Below, piece by piece: positions 33,501 through 43,034 of a DNA stretch of 64,000 bases. This DNA comes from a virus. The notes under the pieces are model-generated. The model saw nothing but the letters and a program-made list of their open reading frames with translations, ran no database searches and had not been told where the DNA came from. Made by a program: the position numbers and the translations under genes. The stretch covers positions 1 to 64,000 of IMG/VR virus record IMGVR_UViG_3300034190_002878; one strand, given 5' to 3'. Positions within the stretch are counted from its first letter, which is position 1. Each line of letters begins with the position of its first letter.

Positions 33501-36500
33501 CACTTCTATGTTGCAAGATGCCAACCTCACTACCAGTTAGTACGTTGAACACACTTACTGACGCTGTGGTAAACTGTCCGATTGGTGGACCGTCCAAGCT
33601 CCACGAACTAAGTTTTGTTTGCTTTGGAGTAAACGCTTCACCTGAAGCGGCATCCAAGTCATCGGGAGTTGTTCCGTTGAATCTTACTTTTGATTGGCCA
33701 AGTTCTAGTCTATCAAGAGGATTATTTCTCCAGAAATTATTTGCGAATGCATTTCTAGAACGAGACTTGAGCATGTATGTGTTCTTTTCTTTTGGATAAA
33801 CTGTGTCAGCGTATCTAAAGTCGATAAAGCTTTCAACTGGGGTAGCTGGACTTTCCAGTCCTCCCCTGAGGTAAAAGTCACCAACTGTTCTGTAACCAAC
33901 AGGCTTGGGCTTAACAAAGCCCTTTGCATCGTCCAGTTCTCTATCAGAGAAGAAGCCTAAGTCGTTTCCATAGGTTGCCTCAATCATTACCGGTCTGGTT
34001 TTGGTTACAGTCCTGCCTGAATCCTCGTAAGTCTCTTTCATTCCAACCATAAATTTGGCTGGCTTGTGGCGGCTAACAGCTACTGGCTCACGGAATTGCT
34101 TTAGTGTTCCAAATCTTTCAATTTTTTCTTCGCGGCCACGACCAGCGTCTTCAGACACTAAGTGTCTACCCGGTGTTTCGTTAAACGAAATAATATTGTT
34201 TCGTCGCAGATATCTACCAATACGAGTCTCGCCTGTTCTAATTTGTTTGAAGGAAGGATATCCGTAAGGGCCGTTGCGGTTAAGGTTGAGGGCATTTAGA
34301 ACTGTTGTGTCACCCTTTCGAGGCTCACTAGTAATTTGTGTGAACTCGCCAGTATCGGAACCCTCTATGGAATTGATATATAGATGAGATGCTCGATAAA
34401 ATGGAGCGGTGCCAATCTGTGGCAAGTCATTGTGGAAAGCATGTGCGGCGCCGGATAGGATTAGTGACCCAGTATTAATAACTTGACGCACGTTTCCATT
34501 CATTCCAACAAAGTCAGTTGGGAGAAATCCATTAGGAAAAGTTGAATTTACGGCGCGTTTATCGGCTCCACCATTTGTGTTATGGCTTACATTGCCACCG
34601 GGTCCAAGCCAGCGGCGGACGCCACCGCCTATTTTACTTACTACATCACTCGCACTAACAAAGTTTAGTGCGGGGATGAAGCCGGGTCCGACAGTTTTTG
34701 TTGTGCTAGCAATTGCTGTATTTGCACCTTGAGCGAGACCATAATCGAATGCAACAGAACTAGACACTGTACCGTCTGGGTGTGGATGCCCAAGAACTGT
34801 TGTTTGATGACCGGGAATGTGCGTAAGAGATGCGGTGATCCAAGCATATTGTGTCTCAGACTGTGGGATCTCTCTTTGAACAAAGAAGTTATCATGTGTT
34901 TTCTTTCTAATTACAGTCTCGGCTGTTTGTCTAGAACTAGAGAACTCAAACCGTAGTCTAGAGTTTCTATTAACGTCGTGGAAGGCTGGTATACCCCTAT
35001 AGTCGAAAGAGTTAACGGTCGATGCCCGGCCGGCGCCGCCTTGGAAATCTGTCTTTGTCAATCCGGTTGCACCAAGCTCCGTTATAGTAATTGCGGTATT
35101 GCCAACTCCGCCGCCAACAGCTTGAGTTACTGTAACAACATTGGCGTTATTGGTTGCAGTAAAGAAGTTGTTGCTGTTTATTGCTGTGGCAATTGCAACT
35201 GCTTGCGAAGTTGCTTGAAGTGTGTTATCTGTACCTGATGCGAATGTCGCGGCTTGCACATTTCCATCCGTTGCTGTAGAAGTTGTCGTACCTCCTACTC
35301 CCTGTAAAGTACAGGTGATCGTTTTTCCATTTGTGGCCGTTAGCTCAATCGTGTCGCCTTGCCCAATGTTGTCTACATTGGCAACCGTAACAGTAATGGT
35401 TGCAGTTGCTTTTAAAGCGTCAGGCTCAGAGGAGAAGCCAAACTGATTTGCGTGTTCTGTTAAAAGCCGGTGGAGGGGAAGCCTTACAGTCAGGTTACGA
35501 TAGTTTAGATTGTTGTATGGTGAATACTGTGCGGAGCCAAAGTCAAGGGCTGCACCACCCATGGAATCACCCGCTGTTTCAGGGCCACCGGGTGCGGAGA
35601 ATCTTTCGACAAAGATATAATCTGTTGTGTTGGATTCAGCAAACTGATTGCCTCCCAAACTTATAATGTCGTTCTCTCTATGTGATGAGCCAGAGATATA
35701 GAAGTTTGGTTTCGCAACGTCCTTGAACTCTCCAAGACGATGAAATAAATTATTAGTGAGAAGGTTCACATTACCACGTCTTTTCCTCTTAGCCCTGCTA
35801 TTCTCAAGGAATGGACCTTTACCTTCATGCTTAACAAATGATCTATTGTTGGCATCTCGATCAGAAATTTGAACAATTTCTCTGAATGATGTGAAGTTAC
35901 CAATATGATTTAGCTGGGACGATCCTGTTAACTGACGAATATTGGCAACGTTAACAGGTCTTTTAACTTTTGTATTTCTGTAGAAGTCGCCTCTGACCTC
36001 TGGACTGGAACTGCCCCGATCATCTGACGCGGCGGATGGGGCACGGACTTGGATAGTGTTGGCGCTTGGGACAACTACAAATCCCTCGACACGGGTAGTT
36101 GGGTCATCAAAGTTGCCGCCTTTCTTTGTATTTATGTCAACGTGCCTATGTGGTAATCCGCCAACATACTTCTCGGTGAACGGGCCTTGCATAGAAGCTT
36201 CGCCTGTTTCAATTATGTCTTGATGTAAATTGTTAAGTTCAAGACCGCCTGCAACTGTAGCACCAGTTGTAGTTTTAATATTAACATTGGAGATTGAAGC
36301 TTTGTAGCCCGTTGTAACGTCTGATTTATAAAGGCTAAATGGTAAATTGTTAGCCTTTCCAGCAAGACTACCTGCTGTGGTAGTGGCTGATAATGAAACA
36401 ACACCACCGGGGCGCAGATCTTTAGATGGAAACGTACCGGGTGAAGGTAGCAATGCCGCTGCATACTCGCAGCCACTTTCATCAATAATACTGGAAACTT

Positions 36501-39500
36501 CAATTAATTTAGTAGTGTCTGCTGGATCAACTGTTGTTCTCCAGTAAGTATACTTTGTGTTTGGACCTGTTACCGGGTTGTGACCGGCAATCAAGTACCC
36601 ATTCCATGCACCAATTATTGATAGGCTGTTAAAGCCGACACCCATGAACAGTCGGTAGACTCTTGAGAATCTGTTGTTTGGATAGTAAGAACCAGTGTAA
36701 ATTGGAACGTTGTTTACTCCAACCTTTGTAACACCATCGGTGCCCTGAAGGGCTGCGAACTGTGGCACAGAGGCTGATATATAGGAATAACCTTTACGCT
36801 TGTAAATGTTTCGCTGCTCATCAATAATCGCAACTTGTGCGGCTGACCTGTCAACGGATGCTCTGTCAGAAGTTACAGATGCGCCTTGACGCTCAGCACG
36901 TTGTCTCCACCAGAGGCAGTGCTTATCTTCTGGCTGTGGGTGGACGACTTTAGTGCCCGTATTATTCATTGGGGCATGGCCAATCTTCCAATTGTAGAGG
37001 TGCTCCTCAATGCCCTTAATCTGTCCCTCAATGACAGTATTTGGCGTTCTAAGTGTTGGAAGAATATGACGATACTTATTTCTTGTAAGGGCTGTATCCT
37101 CGACCATGTTGCGAACATCGTCAGAGAATCTTGATGACGCTGGTACTAATTGTTGTAGCATCTCGCCCAAAGCAGTGTCTAGCCACTTGTAATAAGATAG
37201 ATATTTGTCTAGATCGGGCGTGTTCTCTACATTCTCATAGAAAATCTGCCTTAATTTAGACATATCCTTGTATTCATGACGATATCGGTTAACGGGCTCA
37301 CCAATTAGATTGTTAAACTCATTAATGCCAGCAAACATGTTGATCATTTCTTCTGAAATGGCCTGATACATGCTCTTTTCAAACGCGAAGAAATGACTAA
37401 TTGGTCTTGATTCTTTTGTAAATGTTAGGTCATCTTGTGTTCTGATGTCGATCATGTCATGGCTATTCATGACTTCTGGTAACCTGTAGCGAGCAGAGCT
37501 AATATAATTTGTATCCACGGCTGCTGTCGTGCTTGTCTTGAAGAAGTAACCGCGTGCGTTATATTGATTGTTAACAATTGGATCAATATCAGGATCGCGG
37601 AATCTGCGCTTCAACAATGAGCCTGAAGAAAAGTCCTGAAGTGTGAATTCGCCGGATGCGTCGGAGGCTGTTACGTTTGAAAAGTCCCAGTTAAATGCAA
37701 GCGTTTGAATCTCGGGTAGGTATGTTCCGGTTAGAGGATTTTCTAGCAGGTAAGTGCTACGCAACGGATTAAATGTACCATAGTTCTCTGTATCTCGTGC
37801 GTGAGCTTGGATAACATGATTGTCTAAGTACATTTGCCAATGCCTTAGGTAACCAACCTTAACGCTTGATTTTTCGTTGACAGTGCCGCCTGTAACGTTA
37901 GTTCTTCTAGCACCAACGTAATATCTTCTCGGGACTGTGATATCGGAATGAATCGCAGTACCACTTAGAGCAAATTCTTCTTGAATCCTGTCATAGGCTG
38001 TGTGAACACCATAGAGACTGACCTCGACACGGTTGGCGTTGGCTCCGCCGACGAAGTTAGTATTTGACATTCCGGTTGCGCCAAGTTCTGTTATTGTGAG
38101 CGTGGTGTTCCCAGATGCGCCGGCCTCTGCTTGTACTATACTTATTACGTTAGCAGTGTTGGTCGCACTAAATTTGGTGTGATGATTAATCGCTGTCCGA
38201 ATTTCAACCGCTTGCGCTGTAGCATGAAGAGTAGAACTAGCATAGCTTCCGGCCGACAAGGTTTTAGCAGTTAACGTTGTGCCGCTGGTCTCAGAGGACG
38301 TGGTAGAGCCACCCGTGCCTTGCATGGTGAGAGTCACTGTTGTCCCATCAGTCGAGATTAACTCGATAGTATCACCTTCTCCAATGAAAGGTACGCCCGG
38401 AGGAGAGCTAGAATCAATAACAGTAATTGTTGCCTTAGCTCTCACACCGATGGCGCCGGTTAAAAATGTTCCCATGCCATGCGACACTGCGGGGCTTGTT
38501 GGTGTAATAGAGGAAGTTAAAGCATTTCTGGTTCTAAGCGCAAAAACCCAACGATTATCTTCGTAGACATCCTTGAAAAGACTAGAAGTTGCAATTGTTA
38601 AATTATTACTTCTGTCTACGAGCTTAAAGAATGCATCTTTAGACTCTAAATCTGGGCGGATAGCCAAAACTTGATACCCTGATCCACCCGATGGCTTAAT
38701 AAAATCGTCGGGGTCGGCGTCGGCTTGGTCCCATCCAAAGATTGATGAGTCTGTAAATGACAGTTCAATAAATCCGGGGTCGCCCGGATCTTTTAGTCTT
38801 GGAAAGATTACTTCAGATTCAGCGGTTGTAGAGAAGTCTTTGTGTGAAGCTGAGATATATGTTACCCCAACAGCATCGGGATTTTTAATAGTTGATGTTG
38901 TGCTAGGTAGCACGTCATGTGTCACCACAGCGTCCTGATTGTCAGTCTGATAGAAATCAACAAAGTTTTTCTTTGCTGCTTTTGGCCTAAAGTTATCTCT
39001 AAGTAACTGAGTGGTGTTGTCTGCGTACAGATTAATTCTGATTAGTTCTTCATCAACACCGAATGATCGAATCAAGTTCTGGAATGATTTCTCGGTGCCC
39101 TTAGTCTTAAAGATGTGAACTAAATTATTATAGATGTTTTGATAAATTAAGTTTTTAACATTATGCAGATCGTCGCTGTACTCACGCTCAGTGTCACGGT
39201 TCATAACCGCCTCTAACACTTCAGCATTTGCAAAAATCTCTGAGTTTATGAATCCCTTAGATTCTAACAGTCTGTTAGCAAATGGCAGTGCCTTACCACT
39301 AGAAGTCTGGTAGGTTGGCACATGCAAATCTTTCATCGCCTCAATCTGCAAGAACAATGTGTCAAAGTAGTTGCCCACAATTTGAGTTAAGTTTTTGAGT
39401 TGGCCACCTGTCTCATCATCCTCTTCAATCATCCAAGATGGTAATGACTGGAAGATGGAAGAATTGTTTCTAACATCGTGAAAGCTGGAGGATGCGATTA

Positions 39501-40968
39501 AATTAGTGCGTAGGTACTGAACGTCTGGGTGAGTTGGGTAAATAATTGGATCTTTATATTCTGTCTTTGTCGATCCGCTGTACTCTAAGATTGCAGAACC
39601 TGTGCTTCTAGCGTCTGCTGCATAGCCTGTCCAAATACCATTAGATATACGACCTGAGTAGTCCAACACTGTCGAGTCAAGAGTGGCGTCTCCGGTGATA
39701 CCCTCGTTAAACTTAAAGTACACGCCAAGTTCAGTGTTTGCAACATCCGTGTTTGTGCCACCCCTAACTTGAGTAAAGTAATTTTCTTTGATTTGTTCAC
39801 TCGTTCGGCGCGCTTTCCAGTATCTAAATTCATCGATAGACCCAGATAACTTACCCCAACCAACCATGCTATCGGCTGGAATGGAAGAGCCAACTGGTAA
39901 GTTAGGGTGCGTTTGCAGAGCGCCAATGTAGCCAATTAAAGAGCCAGTGATCTCACCTGTTGTCGCTGAACCTGTCCTAACAGTATCTACTAGGTGTCCG
40001 TCGCGATAAAATCGAACAACATTCTCGTCTACGCCGTTGACCACCGAAAAAGCATAATGGTGCCACTTGTTATCTGCAATTGACGCAGTGGTGATGGTTG
40101 TGCCACCGAGTGGCATGTTTTGAAATCCATCCCCTGCAACTAATCCATTTGCAACTGCGCCAGATACGAGTGTGAGCCTAAACGGATTAGCGCCGTCCTC
40201 TGCAAAACCAGAGGCAGTTAGTTCGACCCTAAAGCGTCCGTGGCTAGCATTTGAACCTGTTGTCTGGTTCCACAGGTCAAAAATTACTTCTTTTTGTGTT
40301 TTTGCAGCAACGAATGATTCTTTCTTTAGCCAGAACTCGACAGTAATACCGTCGTCCAAGTTCATTCGTAAATTAGATTCTCTTGTTCCGTCTCGCCCAA
40401 CTGGTGAGTGGCCAGACTGATTGTAAATGTCTGTGCTGTAGTAGTTCGAGCCTGTAAAAGAAATACCAAGGGCACCAGAGAGCATGCCGTTAGAGCCAGT
40501 GTGTGGTCCTCCGCGAACTTCGATGTACTCTTTGGTTGTTGGCTCGCCATAATACTGGTTTGCGGCAAGAGGGTTTGTGTCGTTTGCACCCCAGCCACCG
40601 TTATCATTAGTGCTATCATGTGGAGAAAAATTAGCATAACCTGTAGTTCTTGGATACAGATTATCAAAAACGTAACGGTCTATGTAGCTAGACTCGTTTT
40701 GGTACTCATTTAACTCTGCTTCTGAACCATCATAAGGATAATACCGAACAATTCTATCCATCGCGTCGGTATAATACTTTTCAGCCGAACCGAACCTAGC
40801 AAAATTCTCAGGATTTGAGAAGTCTACAGTTGGTACGAATCGATTTACATCTTCAAATCTCTGCTTAATATTCTCAGCAGACTCGGCATCCTCTGATAGC
40901 GACTGCAAATCAGTGGATGTTACGACTTGACTTGTTTTTCCCTTGTCGAAAAGCTTTTTAATACTCAT
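30577..40968 (-). CDS. Giant tail/baseplate adhesin (3463 aa) with LamG-like domain
   Basis: This 10.4-kb gene encodes the largest protein here. The N-terminal 150 residues are charged. Residues about 165-400 form a LamG/concanavalin-like jelly roll (GITVEFWLKKE, KWHHYAFSVVNG, FYRDGHLVDTV, GSIDEFRYWKARR), which commonly binds sugars. Around residue 630, KGTEKSFQNLIRSFGVDEEL resembles a segment common in myovirus baseplate proteins. Two related domains of about 130 residues lie at about 843-980 and 1850-1980. The rest is mostly beta-rich and unrecognised. It lies downstream of the baseplate wedge genes. A baseplate-linked or fibre protein that contacts host surface glycans is the likely role. 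Confidence 0.75.
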   Translation of the reverse strand: MSIKKLFDKGKTSQVVTSTDLQSLSEDAESAENIKQRFEDVNRFVPTVDFSNPENFARFGSAEKYYTDAMDRIVRYYPYDGSEAELNEYQNESSYIDRYVFDNLYPRTTGYANFSPHDSTNDNGGWGANDTNPLAANQYYGEPTTKEYIEVRGGPHTGSNGMLSGALGISFTGSNYYSTDIYNQSGHSPVGRDGTRESNLRMNLDDGITVEFWLKKESFVAAKTQKEVIFDLWNQTTGSNASHGRFRVELTASGFAEDGANPFRLTLVSGAVANGLVAGDGFQNMPLGGTTITTASIADNKWHHYAFSVVNGVDENVVRFYRDGHLVDTVRTGSATTGEITGSLIGYIGALQTHPNLPVGSSIPADSMVGWGKLSGSIDEFRYWKARRTSEQIKENYFTQVRGGTNTDVANTELGVYFKFNEGITGDATLDSTVLDYSGRISNGIWTGYAADARSTGSAILEYSGSTKTEYKDPIIYPTHPDVQYLRTNLIASSSFHDVRNNSSIFQSLPSWMIEEDDETGGQLKNLTQIVGNYFDTLFLQIEAMKDLHVPTYQTSSGKALPFANRLLESKGFINSEIFANAEVLEAVMNRDTEREYSDDLHNVKNLIYQNIYNNLVHIFKTKGTEKSFQNLIRSFGVDEELIRINLYADNTTQLLRDNFRPKAAKKNFVDFYQTDNQDAVVTHDVLPSTTSTIKNPDAVGVTYISASHKDFSTTAESEVIFPRLKDPGDPGFIELSFTDSSIFGWDQADADPDDFIKPSGGSGYQVLAIRPDLESKDAFFKLVDRSNNLTIATSSLFKDVYEDNRWVFALRTRNALTSSITPTSPAVSHGMGTFLTGAIGVRAKATITVIDSSSPPGVPFIGEGDTIELISTDGTTVTLTMQGTGGSTTSSETSGTTLTAKTLSAGSYASSTLHATAQAVEIRTAINHHTKFSATNTANVISIVQAEAGASGNTTLTITELGATGMSNTNFVGGANANRVEVSLYGVHTAYDRIQEEFALSGTAIHSDITVPRRYYVGARRTNVTGGTVNEKSSVKVGYLRHWQMYLDNHVIQAHARDTENYGTFNPLRSTYLLENPLTGTYLPEIQTLAFNWDFSNVTASDASGEFTLQDFSSGSLLKRRFRDPDIDPIVNNQYNARGYFFKTSTTAAVDTNYISSARYRLPEVMNSHDMIDIRTQDDLTFTKESRPISHFFAFEKSMYQAISEEMINMFAGINEFNNLIGEPVNRYRHEYKDMSKLRQIFYENVENTPDLDKYLSYYKWLDTALGEMLQQLVPASSRFSDDVRNMVEDTALTRNKYRHILPTLRTPNTVIEGQIKGIEEHLYNWKIGHAPMNNTGTKVVHPQPEDKHCLWWRQRAERQGASVTSDRASVDRSAAQVAIIDEQRNIYKRKGYSYISASVPQFAALQGTDGVTKVGVNNVPIYTGSYYPNNRFSRVYRLFMGVGFNSLSIIGAWNGYLIAGHNPVTGPNTKYTYWRTTVDPADTTKLIEVSSIIDESGCEYAAALLPSPGTFPSKDLRPGGVVSLSATTTAGSLAGKANNLPFSLYKSDVTTGYKASISNVNIKTTTGATVAGGLELNNLHQDIIETGEASMQGPFTEKYVGGLPHRHVDINTKKGGNFDDPTTRVEGFVVVPSANTIQVRAPSAASDDRGSSSPEVRGDFYRNTKVKRPVNVANIRQLTGSSQLNHIGNFTSFREIVQISDRDANNRSFVKHEGKGPFLENSRAKRKRRGNVNLLTNNLFHRLGEFKDVAKPNFYISGSSHRENDIISLGGNQFAESNTTDYIFVERFSAPGGPETAGDSMGGAALDFGSAQYSPYNNLNYRNLTVRLPLHRLLTEHANQFGFSSEPDALKATATITVTVANVDNIGQGDTIELTATNGKTITCTLQGVGGTTTSTATDGNVQAATFASGTDNTLQATSQAVAIATAINSNNFFTATNNANVVTVTQAVGGGVGNTAITITELGATGLTKTDFQGGAGRASTVNSFDYRGIPAFHDVNRNSRLRFEFSSSRQTAETVIRKKTHDNFFVQREIPQSETQYAWITASLTHIPGHQTTVLGHPHPDGTVSSSVAFDYGLAQGANTAIASTTKTVGPGFIPALNFVSASDVVSKIGGGVRRWLGPGGNVSHNTNGGADKRAVNSTFPNGFLPTDFVGMNGNVRQVINTGSLILSGAAHAFHNDLPQIGTAPFYRASHLYINSIEGSDTGEFTQITSEPRKGDTTVLNALNLNRNGPYGYPSFKQIRTGETRIGRYLRRNNIISFNETPGRHLVSEDAGRGREEKIERFGTLKQFREPVAVSRHKPAKFMVGMKETYEDSGRTVTKTRPVMIEATYGNDLGFFSDRELDDAKGFVKPKPVGYRTVGDFYLRGGLESPATPVESFIDFRYADTVYPKEKNTYMLKSRSRNAFANNFWRNNPLDRLELGQSKVRFNGTTPDDLDAASGEAFTPKQTKLSSWSLDGPPIGQFTTASVSVFNVLTGSEVGILQHRSAILHYGNKHTMTASVIYARPHLLEATASVRSPVGPSAPSSSASMILAGKPLGRMKIFGGITAWEAGENAGVVNDDGVFVKRPTTPFYDSYDDFAEDLRVVAKDYSIVPEFRISEHMDFYIKEKQGNFLADNPKLLSIFGSPTGSTVPQNSSENDFFTVYSNTDFMKHFAEVKEEHKEIAKPSEITLTCKAAMKFLPYNGFYPAERTVDIATQFSKSYGDQVSFTGDDSVFSSARIRPLVAPLFAPGIMYNSIKSGIAVDYPVYTSSFKRHNPKDAGDSNVATNYIMMSTASSPRLDAGGKLAGWDFRVPFETIIEPKRFITNLSFVDMEVHPSSAMDMTASWDGQGDELYERMSNNFFAAVPEFFLPAGEFSTLKSKPSKQFKSLDTGSVYGLRIKLRKSYNRGRQPGRLNQYIVPNDTFLDFNSTTEGKPSLRETFTMYSRPSAFGPPMSGRDQLGATGSAALEQNTFSRQLLPDSLLGMNPSFTPPYYDGEAWCDVLFRPSSSFATLGDILAGSRKLYWRFDKLGLGTQPGANTQPYGQININRFAMQLSSSFNLFQRVQEPNVTFDADGNPITIGESSDDKSVWVIQPKFETPMFNFNDQFGVNPIVAGTNFTVPTNNSESVTRGIWHQFGVFPTDPQQGIFLDIEDIPQNFLINRVKNYGSSSFFNNNNGHRIDENAANIDDTNIKGFYGGSGTNRVPFKSLLDVVQFDKKTMRLGETAQKLTASEAVVAVPFIEEGGQRKFFNVDKTLVDKVIANPRTEEVGESIKHMVNSLDKYVVPPTMDFVAFRDRVDPIAMYFFEFEFEFDKNDLSHMWQNLMPPSGKIVKKSETKVGHKLVLNELLGNVAGETGESIDDRLQWMVFKVKQRANTNYFSKVAGANTDADPRFRKEFKAGRASEETTVQDRFSFNWPFDFFSMVELIKLESEIKFSAPDKDIDERLVIKSDKDTVDSGVKAAPESATTTSLLPSKE
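35030..35420 (-). repeat. Second copy of the GD-TIEL/TITELGATG domain in the giant adhesin
   Basis: Encodes a domain with GDTIELTATNGKTITCTLQG, QAVAIATAINSNNFF, NVVTVTQAVGGGVGN and TITELGATGL. It corresponds residue by residue to the copy at 38030-38440 (GDTIELISTDGTTVTLTMQG ... TITELGATGM). Confidence 0.8.
38030..38440 (-). repeat. First copy of the GD-TIEL/TITELGATG domain in the giant adhesin
   Basis: Encodes GDTIELISTDGTTVTLTMQG, QAVEIRTAINHHTKF, NVISIVQAEAGASGN and TITELGATGM. Similar domains are common insertions in marine phage virion proteins; a more distant relative is present in the 685-residue protein. Confidence 0.8.
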
Positions 40969-40976
40969 GAGACAGC

Positions 40977-43034
40977 CTATTCCACTCTAAATTTAAACGT
41001 TTCTGATTGCTCAATATAGGAACCAACAGATCCGTTGTAATAGGCGAGCTTGATCGCGTATGCATATCCGGGCTCAAAAAGTCCCATATCGACATCAAAG
41101 TAATTACCGGAGACATCATATGACATCTGAGTGTGCAAAAGGCTCCCTGTACCGTATGGAATAACATCAAGCTCATCAATAACCCTATAGAATCTATACG
41201 ACCCACTATCAATTGTTAGCGTTTGTGCTTCTGAAGTGGCTCTAGTGTAAATAGTTGGATTCCAATCTTTTTGTCTGACATAAACTCTAAAGCGCGCTTG
41301 TTCATTAGTTGAGTAAATTGACTTGAGGTTTGTTATATTAGAAGCATATGTTGTGTTTGGGTTTTGTGATGGTGTATCAAACTTCTTAGGGAAGAATGAA
41401 GATGTTAAAAACTCTATTCTTCCTGTTTGGTCATGTTTTCCAGTATTAGCCCAGACCGCAAATACTTTTGTTAAGTCTGATGAGAACAATCGATTGGGCG
41501 GATTATAGTCGTCAGTAGAGGAAGTAATTGCAAAAGACGCCGAATATATGCCTGTAGCGACATAGCCTCCAGTGATGACCGTGCCTACCGGCTGGTCGCC
41601 AGAGCCCCCTGCCGCAACGACACCACCGCCTTGCGGAAGTAAGATTGATGAAGTGGATGGCACTGTATTGCCAATAGAACCAGAATATAGCTGGACATAA
41701 ATTGGTCCGGTGCCAATGTCGGGAATATTTCTAAGCTGTCCGCGCACATAGTTGTACATGTAGATTGTGTTTAAGTTTTCTGCCTGCGGTGCAAGCGAGC
41801 TACTAAAGTATACATTTCCTGTATTGTCTTTAATGGAATCATTCCAGCGGGCCTCTAACACTGGTCTCTTAAAGAAGAATTCAGTGCCTCGTGCAAAAAA
41901 CTTTTTAGTGTAAAATGAAGTAGTAGAGCCTGTAAGGTTATTTAGACTTCCATCATGATCTGCACCAGCAGGGTTGCCAACAAATTTTGCCTCTTGCGAT
42001 CCAGTAAGTCTTATTATAAATCCATAGTTCTTTTTACCATTCGTGCCGTCATAATCATACCAATCATAAACTAAATCAGTTACATTAAGCTCTAGATCCG
42101 CTGTTGGCCCACTACCAGTAATACCACTTCCTCCAGCAGCAAAAGACGCTGTAAATGTTGGAGATTGATGAAAGTTTCCTCCATTTCGATCCCAAGCCAC
42201 TCTTGTGGCACCCGGACCATCTTGAGCAAACTCCCAATTACATCCACCATCACCGTTAGTCAAGTCAGTGTATTCTTCCATATCTAGGCCACGACCCTCA
42301 TCCCAATCTTTTTGTAATGCCTCGACTACCAGAATGGCATCCTTCGGGAGTGTTTGCCCATGGGGTGCATTAAATAAACGTAGATAGAAGCTTGCTTCAT
42401 CAGCGCCATTTTGAAATTGATTGTTAATTGTAATCACTGAATCCGTGATCGAAGTGCCGGAAATGTCTGTCACAGAGTTTCCACTTGAGCCACGCTTGAC
42501 CATAGTTAAGATAACTATCTCATCTCCTGCACTTGTAACAGTTGATGTTGCTTTTATCTTTAGGGTTCCTGCACTATTAGCGGCGTTGATAGCAGCAGCA
42601 ATATTAGTAGCGAACTGGTTCGCATTGCTGTTTGCGTTGCCAAAAGCTATTTTTGTTGCTGTAGAAGTTGTAAGACTATTATCTATTGAAAAGGTAACGG
42701 CGTTCCCTTCTACATCAGTAACTACTAAGGTTCTCGTGTTCGCTTCGCCAGAAGTTTTACTGAGCGCAGTTAACACGGCTGTTGCCCTATTTGATAGAGT
42801 TAGTTTGCCTGCATCGGAGTCACTGCGAACTGTATTCGCTGAACCGCTAAGATCAAATTTAATTAAGGCTCGTGATAATTCTTGAGACCCAGAGGATGCT
42901 TGTCCGTAGATTGAAAAGACTTCAAGAATGTCGGACAGGCCCATGTTTGCACCTGTGCCACGGGTCCGCAAATCAGACTGAAACGCATTTGTGATAGTGT
43001 TGTCGGCACTAGCGTAATATCTTTTAATAGCCAT
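40977..43034 (-). CDS. Baseplate-proximal structural protein (685 aa) with inserted domain
   Basis: The 685-residue product starts MAIKRYYASADNTITNAFQ and continues with SGSQELSRALIKFDLS, after which an inserted domain (about residues 75-210) interrupts the fold before HGQTLPKDAILVVEALQKDW. The inserted part (TLVVTDVEGNAVTFSID, ATNIAAAINAANSAG, VTSAGDEIVILTMVKRGSSG) resembles the duplicated domain in the giant adhesin. The remainder is beta-rich. Its start overlaps the gp6-like gene stop (TAATG). Position suggests a baseplate protein in the place of gp7/gp8, but similarity to those is not evident. Confidence 0.65.
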   Translation of the reverse strand: MAIKRYYASADNTITNAFQSDLRTRGTGANMGLSDILEVFSIYGQASSGSQELSRALIKFDLSGSANTVRSDSDAGKLTLSNRATAVLTALSKTSGEANTRTLVVTDVEGNAVTFSIDNSLTTSTATKIAFGNANSNANQFATNIAAAINAANSAGTLKIKATSTVTSAGDEIVILTMVKRGSSGNSVTDISGTSITDSVITINNQFQNGADEASFYLRLFNAPHGQTLPKDAILVVEALQKDWDEGRGLDMEEYTDLTNGDGGCNWEFAQDGPGATRVAWDRNGGNFHQSPTFTASFAAGGSGITGSGPTADLELNVTDLVYDWYDYDGTNGKKNYGFIIRLTGSQEAKFVGNPAGADHDGSLNNLTGSTTSFYTKKFFARGTEFFFKRPVLEARWNDSIKDNTGNVYFSSSLAPQAENLNTIYMYNYVRGQLRNIPDIGTGPIYVQLYSGSIGNTVPSTSSILLPQGGGVVAAGGSGDQPVGTVITGGYVATGIYSASFAITSSTDDYNPPNRLFSSDLTKVFAVWANTGKHDQTGRIEFLTSSFFPKKFDTPSQNPNTTYASNITNLKSIYSTNEQARFRVYVRQKDWNPTIYTRATSEAQTLTIDSGSYRFYRVIDELDVIPYGTGSLLHTQMSYDVSGNYFDVDMGLFEPGYAYAIKLAYYNGSVGSYIEQSETFKFRVE
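42400..42815 (-). repeat. Distant third copy of the inserted beta domain
   Basis: Encodes residues about 75-210 of the 685-residue protein, with the same order of motifs (nucleus 'VxGNAVTFSID', 'AAAINAA', 'EIVILT...GSSGN') as the two copies in the giant adhesin, but weaker identity. Confidence 0.5.

Noticed and set aside
41248-41255. Exact ACTATTTA in the middle of the 685-residue gene
   Set aside because: Far from any gene start; probably a chance match in coding sequence.
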